Of a stretch of 64,000 nucleotides of DNA, positions 8,201 to 17,072 are shown piece by piece. The stretch spans positions 434,001 through 498,000 of the forward strand of contig CAWGLY010000006.1 of assembly GCA_963823505.1 (NCBI GenBank), in the 5' to 3' direction. The notes under the pieces were generated by a model, which ran no database searches, was not told the DNA's origin, and was given only the letters and a program-made list of their open reading frames with translations. How positions within the stretch are numbered: the stretch's first letter is position 1; each line of letters begins with the position of its first letter. The DNA comes from DATHZQ01 sp963823505 (GTDB lineage: Bacteria > Actinomycetota > Acidimicrobiia > Spongiisociales > UBA5794). A program made the translations under genes and the position numbers.

Positions 8201-8716
8201 TCAGCTTCGCTGCACCACGCCGGTTGCCGGCTCAGGGAGCGGAGCCGAGAGGCGGTCCAGAAGCGCACCGGGACGCACGTCGAGCGTCTTCACCTGCTCG
8301 AGCGGGAACCACCGAAACTCCATCTGGAACTCATGCTCTGTGCCCGCCAGCTCGACGCCCCAGAACGATTCTGTCGCCTCCAGGTGCGCAGGCAGGCGCA
8401 TCGCCAGGTAGACCCCGACTTCGTGATGGGCGACCACCTCGGCGTTGTCAGGAACGCCGTCGAGCGCAGCGTGCTCGAAGAAGTTCTCGATCAGCCACAA
8501 CATGCCGTCAACTTCGACGGTGACGCCGATCTCCTCCTGCATCTCGCGCACCAAACACTCAGCTGCGGTCTCGCCCACTTCCAGCCGCCCGCCAGGCATG
8601 GCCCAGAAGTCGCCGTCTTCGATACGGTGGAGCAGGACCCGGCCACCGGCAACGGCCACGCCGCCCACCCGCACCAGGAACACCGTTCCGTCGTCGCGGA
8701 ACTGTGCGAAGCCCAT
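8201..8716 (-). CDS. NUDIX hydrolase
   Basis: A 171-residue NUDIX protein with a complete box at about 42-64: PGGRLEVGE followed by REMQEEIG, giving the G-x5-E-x7-RE-x2-EE-x-G pattern that binds metal and cleaves X-linked nucleoside diphosphates. The substrate is unknown. It is seven bases downstream of the HAD-family gene and probably co-transcribed with it. Confidence 0.9.
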   Translation of the reverse strand: MGFAQFRDDGTVFLVRVGGVAVAGGRVLLHRIEDGDFWAMPGGRLEVGETAAECLVREMQEEIGVTVEVDGMLWLIENFFEHAALDGVPDNAEVVAHHEVGVYLAMRLPAHLEATESFWGVELAGTEHEFQMEFRWFPLEQVKTLDVRPGALLDRLSAPLPEPATGVVQRS

Positions 8717-8723
8717 CCGGACC

Positions 8724-9668
8724 TCAGCGGGACTCGTCGGGCGCAGCGGCGAAGGCCTGGCGGCGATGCTCGACGATCTCGTAGCCGATCTGCTCCATGC
8801 CTTCCATCAGCCAGTCGTAGGCGAGTGCACCGGTCCGGAAGTCCGCCTCCGCGACGGCATGCACGCGGCCTTGCTCGTGGAGCAGCCTGACCGCGACCTC
8901 GTTGCCGTCGGGTGCAGGGCTATAGACGCCAAGCGTCTTGCCGCCGTTGGCGTTCAAGATGGAGAACACCGGAACGTCGGTGGCGCCGTCGGCCACGAAG
9001 ATCATGTTGCGGAGCGGCACCCGGCGCTGGGCCTGACCCATCGGCGCATGGACGTCGATCTTGGGGTCGACGTTGGCACCCTTGTTGATCTCGAACACGG
9101 CGCGGGTTTTCGTCGTCAGATCCATCGGGTAGCCGAGGTGGGCAATCGCCACATCGCCGGATCGGACCGGCAGTTGGTCGAGGAAGCCAGGTTCCGCTGC
9201 TTCTTCGATGAACGTGTTCGCCCACACACCGTCGAGGTAGGGGGCAAACGGACTGCCCTCGATGAGGGGCTGTAAGCCGGTGGAGATGACGTAGTGCTCG
9301 ACGGAGATCCCCTCGCGGGCGAACTCGGGAATCGACGCCACCCGATTGCGCACCTCGCCGAGGAATGCCGGCATCCCCGGGGCAGGCTCCAGCAACGCAC
9401 CAAACTCCCGGAGCTTGGCGTTGCTGAGCCCACGGAGGCGGCCGGTCCTGACGTACGTCAGGAGGTGCAAGATGTACGCATAGTGCCGGGAGACGACCTC
9501 CCCGTGGCTGCGGTGATGGTCGACGAGGGCATTCACCTCCCGCCAGAACTCCTCGGCATCGACGTCGTAAGCCTCGAAGATCGGAGCCTGCATGTCGCCG
9601 CGGATCAGGGTGTGATCGAAGTCCCAGATGAACGCGATGACGGGTTGAGTCGAGAGCGGGATCGGCAT
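8724..9668 (-). CDS. HAD-superfamily hydrolase
   Basis: A 314-residue haloacid-dehalogenase-type phosphohydrolase. Motif I is DFDHTL with the nucleophile at D16 and D18; VISTGL supplies motif II, a lysine in TTKTRAVFEI fits motif III, and FVADGATDVPVF supplies the metal-binding acids of motif IV. The large helical insert after motif I (about residues 30-110) is a C1-type cap. The distance to the NUDIX gene is seven bases, so the pair likely forms an operon. The substrate cannot be named. Confidence 0.85.
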   Translation of the reverse strand: MPIPLSTQPVIAFIWDFDHTLIRGDMQAPIFEAYDVDAEEFWREVNALVDHHRSHGEVVSRHYAYILHLLTYVRTGRLRGLSNAKLREFGALLEPAPGMPAFLGEVRNRVASIPEFAREGISVEHYVISTGLQPLIEGSPFAPYLDGVWANTFIEEAAEPGFLDQLPVRSGDVAIAHLGYPMDLTTKTRAVFEINKGANVDPKIDVHAPMGQAQRRVPLRNMIFVADGATDVPVFSILNANGGKTLGVYSPAPDGNEVAVRLLHEQGRVHAVAEADFRTGALAYDWLMEGMEQIGYEIVEHRRQAFAAAPDESR

Positions 9669-9709
9669 GGACGCAGCCTAGAAGGGTTGAAGAGCGCGAT
9701 CACACAGCA

Positions 9710-9723
9710 GGTACTTGGTACTT
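9710..9723. repeat. Two GGTACTT heptamers
   Basis: A short tandem of the heptamer that builds the palindrome at 7143-7178. It lies between the starts/ends of two minus-strand genes. Only two copies are present, so it may be a remnant or a seed of the same repeat family. Confidence 0.6.
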
Positions 9724-9745
9724 GGCAGGAGCCGGTTCGGCGCGG

Positions 9746-10135
9746 TCAGGTCTGTTCGAAGTTGCCGAAGGCGACTTCGCCTGCGTCGATCCACCACGGC
9801 TGCAGGACTGCTGGGGCTCCGCGCAGTGCGGTGTGGACATCGCCCATGCGAGCAGCCGGCGCAACGACCACGACCTGCCAACCACTTTCCGCCAGACGCA
9901 AGACCGCCGACGTCAGCCCGGCGAGCTCGGTCGCGGGCGCCAGGATGATCTCCACGATGCGGCGGTCGATGGCTGTCACGCAAGGCAGGAAGCCGAGGGC
10001 ATCCGTGAGGGATGCTCCAGACATCTCGGCCAACCATGACTCGACGACGGGCTCGTGACGCCGTGCGTAGGCTTCGACTGCGGCCCGCACCACGTCGCTT
10101 GCCGATGATGTCTGTCGTTCCAGCGTTGCCGTCAT
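9746..10135 (-). CDS. Hypothetical protein, 129 residues
   Basis: Not recognised. A small soluble-looking protein with alternating helices and strands (VVRAAVEAYARRH, then GWQVVVVAPAARMG), which could be a Rossmann-like or regulator-type fold. I chose ATG 10135 because a GGAGG ribosome site lies seven bases upstream (the frame itself is open to 10303). It diverges from the kinase-like gene at 10216 with an 80-base gap. Confidence 0.6.
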   Translation of the reverse strand: MTATLERQTSSASDVVRAAVEAYARRHEPVVESWLAEMSGASLTDALGFLPCVTAIDRRIVEIILAPATELAGLTSAVLRLAESGWQVVVVAPAARMGDVHTALRGAPAVLQPWWIDAGEVAFGNFEQT

Positions 10136-10215
10136 TTGGTCCTCCGCCCGTGAATGACACCAGTGTAATTCAATCGCGCTCGAAGCGTCGCCGTTTTGAC
10201 CGGTAGGTTGCAGAC

Positions 10216-10728
10216 ATGGACCTTCACGTGGCCCTGCTGGGAATGACCGGTGCCGGCAAGACGACGGTCGGGCGTGCCGTTGCGATGACTCTCGGTTGCG
10301 CACTGCTCGACTCCGATGCCCTCATCGCCGAGGAGGTTGGATTGACTGCGGGAGATATCGCGGCCCGAGACGGCGTGGCGGCGCTCCACGAGTTGGAGCA
10401 GCGCATCACCATCGAGATGCTCGCGCGCCCCCACCCCGCCGTGCTCTGCGTGCCCGCGAGCGCCGTCGACGACCCGGCTACCCGGTCACGACTCCGGACC
10501 CAGGCCAGATGTTTCTGGCTCGACGCCGACATCGCCATCCTCGCTCGGCGCACGTCCGAAGGCGCCCACCGCCGCACGCTCGATGCATCCGAGATGGAGC
10601 GCCTCTACGACCGCCGGAAGCAACACTTTGCGGATCTGGCGGGACCTGCGGTGGACACCGGAGCAACGCTGCCCGATGAGACCGCACACCACATCGTGGC
10701 AGCGGTGGAGAAGACCTGGACGAGGTGA
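10216..10728 (+). CDS. Shikimate-kinase-like P-loop kinase
   Basis: A 170-residue P-loop protein: Walker A GMTGAGKTT at 9-17, DSD at 32-34 where shikimate kinase has its substrate aspartate, and a C-terminal ERLYDRRKQHFADLA segment typical of AroK lid and adenine regions. The FRxxE motif is missing (here ARDGVAALHELE) and the GGG substrate motif is replaced by VPAS, so a true shikimate kinase role is doubtful. It is more likely a related small-molecule kinase. Gene neighbours give no pathway. Confidence 0.7.
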   Translation: MDLHVALLGMTGAGKTTVGRAVAMTLGCALLDSDALIAEEVGLTAGDIAARDGVAALHELEQRITIEMLARPHPAVLCVPASAVDDPATRSRLRTQARCFWLDADIAILARRTSEGAHRRTLDASEMERLYDRRKQHFADLAGPAVDTGATLPDETAHHIVAAVEKTWTR

Positions 10729-10775
10729 CCTCCGGGCCGGGGACTGATCCCAGCCCGCCCTGTAGGCTCAGAAGC

Positions 10776-13328
10776 ATGGCCGTCGTAGATCCAGATATCG
10801 CGCTGTCTGCAACGGGCCTCAACGCCGCCGAGGTCCGGCAGCGCACCCAGGCCGGTCACGTCAACGTCGTGCCGCAAGGCCCCAGCCGGACCACGGGTGA
10901 CATCCTTCGCGCCAACCTCGTGACGAGGTTCAACATCCTCCTGACGGTCCTGCTCGTGATCGTCCTGGTCGTCGTTCAAGAACCGCGGGATGCGCTCTTC
11001 GGCATCGTGCTCGTCACGAACGCAGCAATCGGCATCATCCAAGAGCTACGCGCCAAACGCACGCTCGACCGCCTCGAGCTGCTGACCGCCCCCCGTGCCA
11101 TCGTGGTGCGCTCCGGGACGAACCAGGACATCAGCACCGACCAGATCGTCCTCGACGACGTGATCGCACTCCGCCCCGGCGATCAGCTGCCCGTCGATGG
11201 CGTCGTACTCGACGGCATGGGGCTGGAGATCGACGAGTCCCTCCTGACCGGCGAAGCCGACACGGTGCACAAAGAACGCGGCTCACAATGCCTGTCCGGC
11301 AGCTTCGTCGCAGCGGGACGCGGCCACTACCGGGCGACCAGGGTCGGCGCGGATGCCTATGCCGTCAAGCTTGCTCAGGAGGCCAAGAAATTCACGCTCG
11401 TGCGATCGGAACTTCGCGACGGCGTCAACTGGATCATCGGCGGCGTGAGCTGGGCCGTCGGGCCGGTCATGGTGCTGCTGATCTGGAGCCAGATGCGCGC
11501 CGACGAGAGCTTCGACGAGGCGGTCAGCGGCGCCATCGCGGGCGCCGTCGGCATGATCCCGCAGGGTCTCGTGCTACTGACCTCGATCGCACTTGCCGTC
11601 GGAGTCGTACGACTCGGCAGACAGCAGGTGCTGGTCAAGGAGCTCCCCGCCATCGAGGGTCTCGCCCGGGTCGACACCGTCTGCTTCGACAAGACGGGGA
11701 CCCTGACGGTCGGCAAGCTCGCACTGCAGGAGATGGAGCCGCTCACCGACATGGACCCGGCGCCCGCGCTCGCAGCGCTGGCCCGGGTCGACCCGGACCC
11801 CAACGCCACCCTGGCTGCGGTGGCAAAAGCATTCCCCGACGCGCCCGGATGGCCCCTCGCCCACGCCGTGCCATTCTCCTCGGCGCGGAAGTGGAGCGGA
11901 GCATCTTTCACCGGTCACGGATCGTGGATCCTCGGTGCGCCCGATGTCATCGCCGCAGGGGACCAGACGCTGATGGCACGCGCCCAAACACAAGCCGCGG
12001 GCGGGCGGCGCGTGCTGGTGCTGGCCTGGACCGAGACCCCGTTGCGCGGCGATGCACTCCCCAAGGGGTTGCGCCCGATCGCCATCCTCAGCCTGGGCGA
12101 CCGGATCCGAACCGACGCCGCCCAGACCTTGCAGTACTTCGCTAAGCAGGGCGTGACCGCCAAAGTCATTTCCGGCGACCATCCGCAGACCGTTGCGGCG
12201 ATCGCTCGCGAAGTCGGCGTGGTGGGCTCGCAGAACGTCGTCGACGCACGAACGCTGCCTTCGGACTCGGAAGAGCTGGCGGAGATCATGGAAAACACGA
12301 CGGTCTTCGGGCGAGTGACTCCGCACCAGAAGCGGGCGATGGTTGCCGCACTGCAATCCCGCGGGCACGTCGTCGCCATGACGGGAGATGGCGTGAACGA
12401 CGTGCTGGCACTGAAGGACAGCGATATCGGCATCGCCATCGGCGGCGGTGCTCCGGCATCACGAGCCGTCGCCCAACTGGTGCTCATCGATGGTCGATTC
12501 GACACGCTGCCCGGGGTCGTGGGCGAAGGGCGCAGGGTCATCTCCAACATCGAGAGAGTGGCCAATCTCTTCGTGACCAAGACGGTCTACGCCATCGGTA
12601 TCGCCCTCGCCGTCGGCCTCGTCTCGCTCCCGTTCCCTTTCCTGCCCCGCCACCTCACCCTCGTCGGTGCGGTCACCATCGGCATACCCGCCTTCTTCCT
12701 CGCCCTCGCCCCGTCTGCGCGACGGGCCAGGCCCGGCTTCGTCAAACGAGTGCTCCGTTTTGCGTTGCCCACCGGGTTGGCTGCGACGGTCGCCACCATC
12801 GGGGCCTACCAGCTTGCGATTGCCGAGAACGTCGACCTCACCGAGGCGCGGACCACTGCGACGCTCGTCCTCACCGCGATCGGGTTGTTTGCGCTCGGGA
12901 TGGTGAGCCGGCCGCTGCTGCCGTGGAAAAAGTGGCTCATTGCGGCGATGGTGGGCTTGTTGATCCTGTCGATGGTGAGCCCCGTGTCCCACGACTTCTT
13001 TGCCCTCAACCTCCCCAGACCGGTCGTGCTGCTGGCGGCGCTTGGCATCGTTGCCATCACCGGCGCCGCAATGGTGGGAACGCTGCGGGCGGTCGGCTCG
13101 ATCCGCCACGTCCCTGACCTGATCCGCGAGCATCCGCCCCAGGAGACGCGGGCGTGGCGCACGATGGTGCGCAAGTTCCGCGACCTCATCGGTGACGGCG
13201 AGCGCCCCGAGCCGCTCCCCCCGGCACGAGCGCCTGAGCCCGCGGCCACAAAACCGTTGCAACCGCTGGGCGAGATCGACTGGTTCGATCCGGACGAGGA
13301 GTTCCTCGAGCCCTCGGACCGCAGCTGA
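10776..13328 (+). CDS. ctpE: P-type cation-transporting ATPase, CtpE-like
   Basis: An 850-residue P-type ATPase. It has an actuator TGE motif (LLTGEAD), the M4 segment MIPQGLVLLTSIAL near 258-272, the phosphorylation site DKTGTLT with D at about 305, and the hinge TGDGVNDVLALKDSD near 535-550. The M4 sequence and the following VRLGRQQVLVKELPAIEGLARVD resemble mycobacterial CtpE, reported as a calcium transporter; ion specificity here is inference. About 60 acidic and Pro-rich residues extend the C-terminus. The start is ATG 10776; the frame is open a little further upstream, overlapping the previous gene. Confidence 0.9.
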   Translation: MAVVDPDIALSATGLNAAEVRQRTQAGHVNVVPQGPSRTTGDILRANLVTRFNILLTVLLVIVLVVVQEPRDALFGIVLVTNAAIGIIQELRAKRTLDRLELLTAPRAIVVRSGTNQDISTDQIVLDDVIALRPGDQLPVDGVVLDGMGLEIDESLLTGEADTVHKERGSQCLSGSFVAAGRGHYRATRVGADAYAVKLAQEAKKFTLVRSELRDGVNWIIGGVSWAVGPVMVLLIWSQMRADESFDEAVSGAIAGAVGMIPQGLVLLTSIALAVGVVRLGRQQVLVKELPAIEGLARVDTVCFDKTGTLTVGKLALQEMEPLTDMDPAPALAALARVDPDPNATLAAVAKAFPDAPGWPLAHAVPFSSARKWSGASFTGHGSWILGAPDVIAAGDQTLMARAQTQAAGGRRVLVLAWTETPLRGDALPKGLRPIAILSLGDRIRTDAAQTLQYFAKQGVTAKVISGDHPQTVAAIAREVGVVGSQNVVDARTLPSDSEELAEIMENTTVFGRVTPHQKRAMVAALQSRGHVVAMTGDGVNDVLALKDSDIGIAIGGGAPASRAVAQLVLIDGRFDTLPGVVGEGRRVISNIERVANLFVTKTVYAIGIALAVGLVSLPFPFLPRHLTLVGAVTIGIPAFFLALAPSARRARPGFVKRVLRFALPTGLAATVATIGAYQLAIAENVDLTEARTTATLVLTAIGLFALGMVSRPLLPWKKWLIAAMVGLLILSMVSPVSHDFFALNLPRPVVLLAALGIVAITGAAMVGTLRAVGSIRHVPDLIREHPPQETRAWRTMVRKFRDLIGDGERPEPLPPARAPEPAATKPLQPLGEIDWFDPDEEFLEPSDRS

Positions 13329-13419
13329 CCTCGCCGCCGAAACGGGCCGCAGCGCCACCACCTGTCGGAGTGCCGACACTTTGGGATCGGTGCCTCTCCA
13401 CCTGCGGTTGCTGCAGCCA

Positions 13420-14028
13420 ATGGCCAGGAAGAGCACTGCACACCGCCGGGAAGAGAAACGTCGCGAACTGGAAGAGCGGCGCAGGAAACACGCGCGCGCC
13501 AAGACGCTGCGAGCGGTGGGCATCGGCACCGCCATCGTCGTCGGTCTCGTTGTGATGCTGGTCGCACTCTGGCCCGAACCGTCGGTTGGCGACACCTCCC
13601 GGGAAGCGTGGGACCTGCCTGAGCTCGACGGTGAAGGCAGGGTTGCGCTTGCCGACTTCCGCGGAAAACCGACCGTGGCCGCATTCTTCGCCTCGTGGTG
13701 CACCGTGTGCGAGGACGAGGTGCCGCGGCTCCTCGCTCTCTCCGAGCAGATCGGGGATCGGGTCAACTTCGTGGGCATCAACAGCCAGGACAACGGCCGG
13801 GGGCTCGGCGACGCAGAGAAGTGGGGGATCGCAGGAGAATGGCCGCTGGCCCGGGACATCGGCAACGGCAACGGCAGCTCGCTGAGCGTCCAAACCTTCG
13901 GGGCCCGCGGCTCGCCGGCCAATGTCATCTACGACGCCGACGGCAATGTCGTCCACGTTGAACTCGGCGGGCTCTCTCCCGAACGCCTGCTCTTCCTCCT
14001 CGAGGACCTGACCGGCTTCGAGTTGTAA
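13420..14028 (+). CDS. Membrane-anchored TlpA/ResA-like thioredoxin
   Basis: A 202-residue protein with a highly charged basic N-terminus (residues 1-30, REEKRRELEERRR), one TM helix at 32-50 and an extracytoplasmic thioredoxin domain with FFASWCTVC (C94, C97). GSPANVIYDADGNVV provides the usual cis-Pro and beta-hairpin region. Such proteins reduce disulfides during cytochrome c maturation or protect exported proteins; no cytochrome assembly genes are nearby. ATG 13420 was chosen; a GTG at 13390 is possible. Confidence 0.85.
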   Translation: MARKSTAHRREEKRRELEERRRKHARAKTLRAVGIGTAIVVGLVVMLVALWPEPSVGDTSREAWDLPELDGEGRVALADFRGKPTVAAFFASWCTVCEDEVPRLLALSEQIGDRVNFVGINSQDNGRGLGDAEKWGIAGEWPLARDIGNGNGSSLSVQTFGARGSPANVIYDADGNVVHVELGGLSPERLLFLLEDLTGFEL

Positions 14029-14181
14029 CGGTTGCGGCGAACGCCGTCACGCCCAGGTCCGAAGCCTCTAGGGCATACCTGCGACACCTGGTCCAATTGC
14101 GCGTTGGGAAGTGCGGGTCATCGCGGGCACGTCCATCGTGCCGCGGCTGTGACTCAAGTGAAGTCCTCAGAGGAGTGAACA

Positions 14182-15195
14182 ATGCAGAGACGCATCGCCG
14201 CCATCGGTATTCTCGTCGTCGGGTTGGCGCTCATCGCCGTACCGATCGTGAACGACCTGTTCACCGTCGCTCCCGCCTTCGAAGAGTTGACGGACGGGTT
14301 CCGCGACACCGTGATGTCGGAAGAAGCTGTCGCCCAGGCGCGCAGTGACGTCGCAGCACTGGGCGCGGTCGCCGAGGAGTTCGAGACCGCGGTCGTGCCG
14401 ACGCTTGCGGCTACGTTGCAGATGGAGCCCGCCACGTTCATCGCCTTCATCGGCGAGCAGTACACGGCGGTCGCCACCGGGGTTGCCGCGCTCCCTGATG
14501 TGGCAGCACAGTTCACGCAGGTACTCGACCTCATCGAATCGCAGCAGCAGAACTTCGCCGACGCCGACGCCATCCCCACAGAATCTCTCCCGGTCACAAC
14601 GGTGCCTTGGGGGATCGTGCTCGTCGGCGTTGCCGCCGTTGCGGTTGCTGTCGTGATGATGGTCAAGGGTCGTCTCGGCGCAATCCTGGCCATCGTCCTG
14701 GGAGCGGCGGTCGTGATCGGAACCTTTGCGTTGTCCTTCATCAGCAAGTCCGAAGCTGCCGACGATCTCAATGAGGCCTTCCTTCCGTTCTACACGGGTG
14801 AGCTCGTGACCCAGAGCGAAGGCGCGCTCATCGTCGTGGGCGCCATGGGTCAAGAGATGCAGACGGCGATGCTGCCTGGTCTCGGCGAACAACTCGGCAT
14901 GTCGACGGACGAGGTACAGGTCTTCATTGGCGAGAACTTCCCTGCCACCGGCGGCGCCCTGGCGGCGTTGCCTGAGGCCATGGGACGATTCGAGACGATG
15001 GTCGGTGCCTTTGATGCGCAGCTCGACAACTACAACACCATCAAGGAGACCGCGCTGACACCCATTGCATGGACGGTGCTGATCGGCGGCGCTGTGGTGC
15101 TCATCCTGGGCATTTGGGCGCTCACCGCCCGCACGCAGGCGGCGGGGGCGGAATCGACCGACACGCCGCCCAAAGAGGCCGGCGCACAGGCCTAG
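14182..15195 (+). CDS. Membrane protein with internal duplication, function unknown
   Basis: A 337-residue protein with hydrophobic segments at about 5-22, 142-161, 165-184 and 293-313. Two extracytoplasmic stretches (about 26-140 and 190-292) look like copies of one domain: both carry an x-TF/VQ-x-FIGE motif, an A-T/G-x-VAALP or GALAALP segment, and a helix of the form x-F-T/E-x-M-V/L-D, each followed by PW/AW-G/T-V-L TM entry. This gives the order TM-domain-TM-TM-domain-TM. A GAGGAG site precedes ATG 14182. No known family is recognised. Confidence 0.75.
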   Translation: MQRRIAAIGILVVGLALIAVPIVNDLFTVAPAFEELTDGFRDTVMSEEAVAQARSDVAALGAVAEEFETAVVPTLAATLQMEPATFIAFIGEQYTAVATGVAALPDVAAQFTQVLDLIESQQQNFADADAIPTESLPVTTVPWGIVLVGVAAVAVAVVMMVKGRLGAILAIVLGAAVVIGTFALSFISKSEAADDLNEAFLPFYTGELVTQSEGALIVVGAMGQEMQTAMLPGLGEQLGMSTDEVQVFIGENFPATGGALAALPEAMGRFETMVGAFDAQLDNYNTIKETALTPIAWTVLIGGAVVLILGIWALTARTQAAGAESTDTPPKEAGAQA

Positions 15196-15321
15196 GCATC
15201 GTCGTGCGGGGGCCGCCGATGCTCGGTCCCCGCACGACCCCTCCCGAGACTGTCCTCGCGGATCGACGCTCGACCCGCTGGGTAACCTGCGGGCGACCGC
15301 CGCCAGGGAGGGAACGCACAG

Positions 15322-16839
15322 ATGGCCGACGAAACTGCCAAGGACGACGCGAAGAGCGACGCCGACAAGCCTGAGCCTCCCCCTCATCACGAAGACGTCG
15401 TCAGCGAGACGACGCACACCGTCACCATCGACGGCCAGACGATCGAATACACCGCCACTGCCGGGCACCTGATCGTGAAAGAGGAGGAGGGCAAAAAGCA
15501 GGCATCGTTCTTCTCCGTCGCCTATGTGCGCAACGACGTCACCGACCGCACCACGCGGCCGGTTGTGTTCTCGTTCAACGGCGGGCCAGGCTCTTCGTCG
15601 GTGTGGCTCCACCTCGGCATGCTCGGCCCCCGCCGGGTGATGCTGCAGCCCGATGGGATGCCGCTGCCGCCACCGGGCCGGCTGACCGACAACGAGTACT
15701 CGATCCTCGATGTGGCCGACCTGGTGTTCATCGATCCGATCAGCACGGGGTTCAGTCGCGCCATCCCGGAAGAAGATGCAAAGAACTTCCATCACTTCTC
15801 GAAGGACCTGGAATCGGTCGGTGAGTTCATCCGGCTGTGGCTCGCCCGCAACCATCGATGGGGCTCGCCCAAGTTCCTCGCAGGCGAGTCGTACGGCACG
15901 ACCCGATCGGCGGGGCTGGCCGGGCATCTCCTCAAGCGCCACGGTCTGTACTTCAACGGGCTCGTCCTCATCTCCTCGATCCTGAACTTCCAGACCGCAG
16001 GCTTCGACCCCACCACGTGGACCTTCCGCCGGGGCAACGACCTGCCCTACATGCTGTTCCTCCCCACCTATGCGGCGACGGCCTGGTACCACCGGCGGCT
16101 GCCTGAGGACCTGCTGGCACGAGAGTTGAGAGACGTCGTCGGTGAGGTCGAGGCGTGGGCGGCTACCGACTACGCCGTTGCGTTGATCGAGGGCAGCGGG
16201 CTCGACCCGGAGCGGCGCGCCGAGATCGTTGCCACGCTTGCCCGCTACACGGGGCTGTCCGAGGAGTACGTGGAGGCTTCGGACTTGCGTATCGAGATCC
16301 TGCGCTTCTGCAAGGAGCTGCTGCGGGAAAAGGGCCGGACCGTCGGCCGAATCGACAGTCGCTACACCGGCGTCGACCGGCTACGCACCAGCCACATGGT
16401 GGAGAACGACCCCAGCATCGACGCCACCATGGGTGTGTACACCTCGGCCCTCAACGACTACGTGAGGGGCGATCTCGAGTACGAGAGCGACTTGCCATAC
16501 GAGGTGTTGACCGATCGGGTCCACCCCTGGGACTACGAGGACTTCAAGAACGCCTACGTCGACGTGTCGGAGACCCTGCGAGAGACCATGTCCCGCAACC
16601 CGTTCATGAAGGTCTTCGTCGCCAACGGCTACTACGACCTCGCCACCCCGCACTTCGCCACCGAGTACACGTTCTCCCACCTGGGCCTCGACCCGGAGCT
16701 TCAGGACAACGTGCAGATGGCGTACTACGACGGCGGTCACATGATGTACGTGGTCGAAGACGCCCTCGCCCAACTTCGCACCGACGTCGCCGCCTTCATC
16801 AAAGACGCATCCACCCAAGACGCATCCACCCAAGACTGA
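15322..16839 (+). CDS. S10-family serine carboxypeptidase-like protein
   Basis: A 505-residue alpha/beta-hydrolase of the S10 carboxypeptidase family. It shows the oxyanion segment FSFNGGPGSSS near 85-95, the nucleophile in GESYG (S190), an aspartate in NGYYDLATP near 439 and the histidine in GGHMMY near 472. Bacterial S10 members of this kind often lack a signal peptide, and none is seen here. The C-terminus ends in a direct repeat (DASTQ twice) encoded by a 15-base tandem duplication. A tRNA gene follows 38 bases downstream. Confidence 0.88.
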   Translation: MADETAKDDAKSDADKPEPPPHHEDVVSETTHTVTIDGQTIEYTATAGHLIVKEEEGKKQASFFSVAYVRNDVTDRTTRPVVFSFNGGPGSSSVWLHLGMLGPRRVMLQPDGMPLPPPGRLTDNEYSILDVADLVFIDPISTGFSRAIPEEDAKNFHHFSKDLESVGEFIRLWLARNHRWGSPKFLAGESYGTTRSAGLAGHLLKRHGLYFNGLVLISSILNFQTAGFDPTTWTFRRGNDLPYMLFLPTYAATAWYHRRLPEDLLARELRDVVGEVEAWAATDYAVALIEGSGLDPERRAEIVATLARYTGLSEEYVEASDLRIEILRFCKELLREKGRTVGRIDSRYTGVDRLRTSHMVENDPSIDATMGVYTSALNDYVRGDLEYESDLPYEVLTDRVHPWDYEDFKNAYVDVSETLRETMSRNPFMKVFVANGYYDLATPHFATEYTFSHLGLDPELQDNVQMAYYDGGHMMYVVEDALAQLRTDVAAFIKDASTQDASTQD

Positions 16840-16841
16840 CG

Positions 16842-16868
16842 CTGACCGTCTCGGCCCGGCGGTACGAT
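16842..16868 (+). promoter_or_regulatory. Candidate promoter of tRNA-Arg
   Basis: CTGACC (16842-16847) and TACGAT (16863-16868) resemble -35 and -10 boxes, with 15 bases between them and about nine bases before the mature tRNA 5' end. The spacing is short, so this is a weak call. Confidence 0.35.
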
Positions 16869-16877
16869 GCGCAGCAC

Positions 16878-16950
16878 GCCCGCGTAGCTCAGGGGATAGA
16901 GCAACTGCCTCCTAAGCAGTAGGTCGCAGGTTCGAATCCTGCCGCGGGCG
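16878..16950 (+). tRNA. tRNA-Arg (anticodon CCT)
   Basis: A 73-base cloverleaf: acceptor GCCCGCG pairs with CGCGGGC, the D arm is GCTC...GAGC, the anticodon stem ACTGC/GCAGT encloses CTCCTAA with anticodon CCT, and the T arm GCAGG TTCGAAT CCTGC is canonical. The discriminator is G and no CCA is encoded. It reads AGG codons. A heptamer array begins five bases after its end. Confidence 0.96.
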
Positions 16951-16955
16951 CAGAA

Positions 16956-16999
<44 letters not shown>

Positions 17000-17072
17000 C
17001 GTGAGCGTTCCGGGTCTTCTCGTTGTGGACGAGGAGAGCGGGCGGGGCGGGTGCGGTCTCTAGTCTCTGGCG

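Noticed and set aside
12459..13928. A 489-codon minus-strand frame opposite the P-type ATPase and TlpA-like genes
   Set aside because: Antisense to well-supported genes, no recognisable domain.
14167..16092. A 641-codon minus-strand frame opposite the duplicated membrane protein and S10 peptidase
   Set aside because: Composition is the usual high-GC antisense pattern; both plus-strand genes on the other strand have clear motifs.
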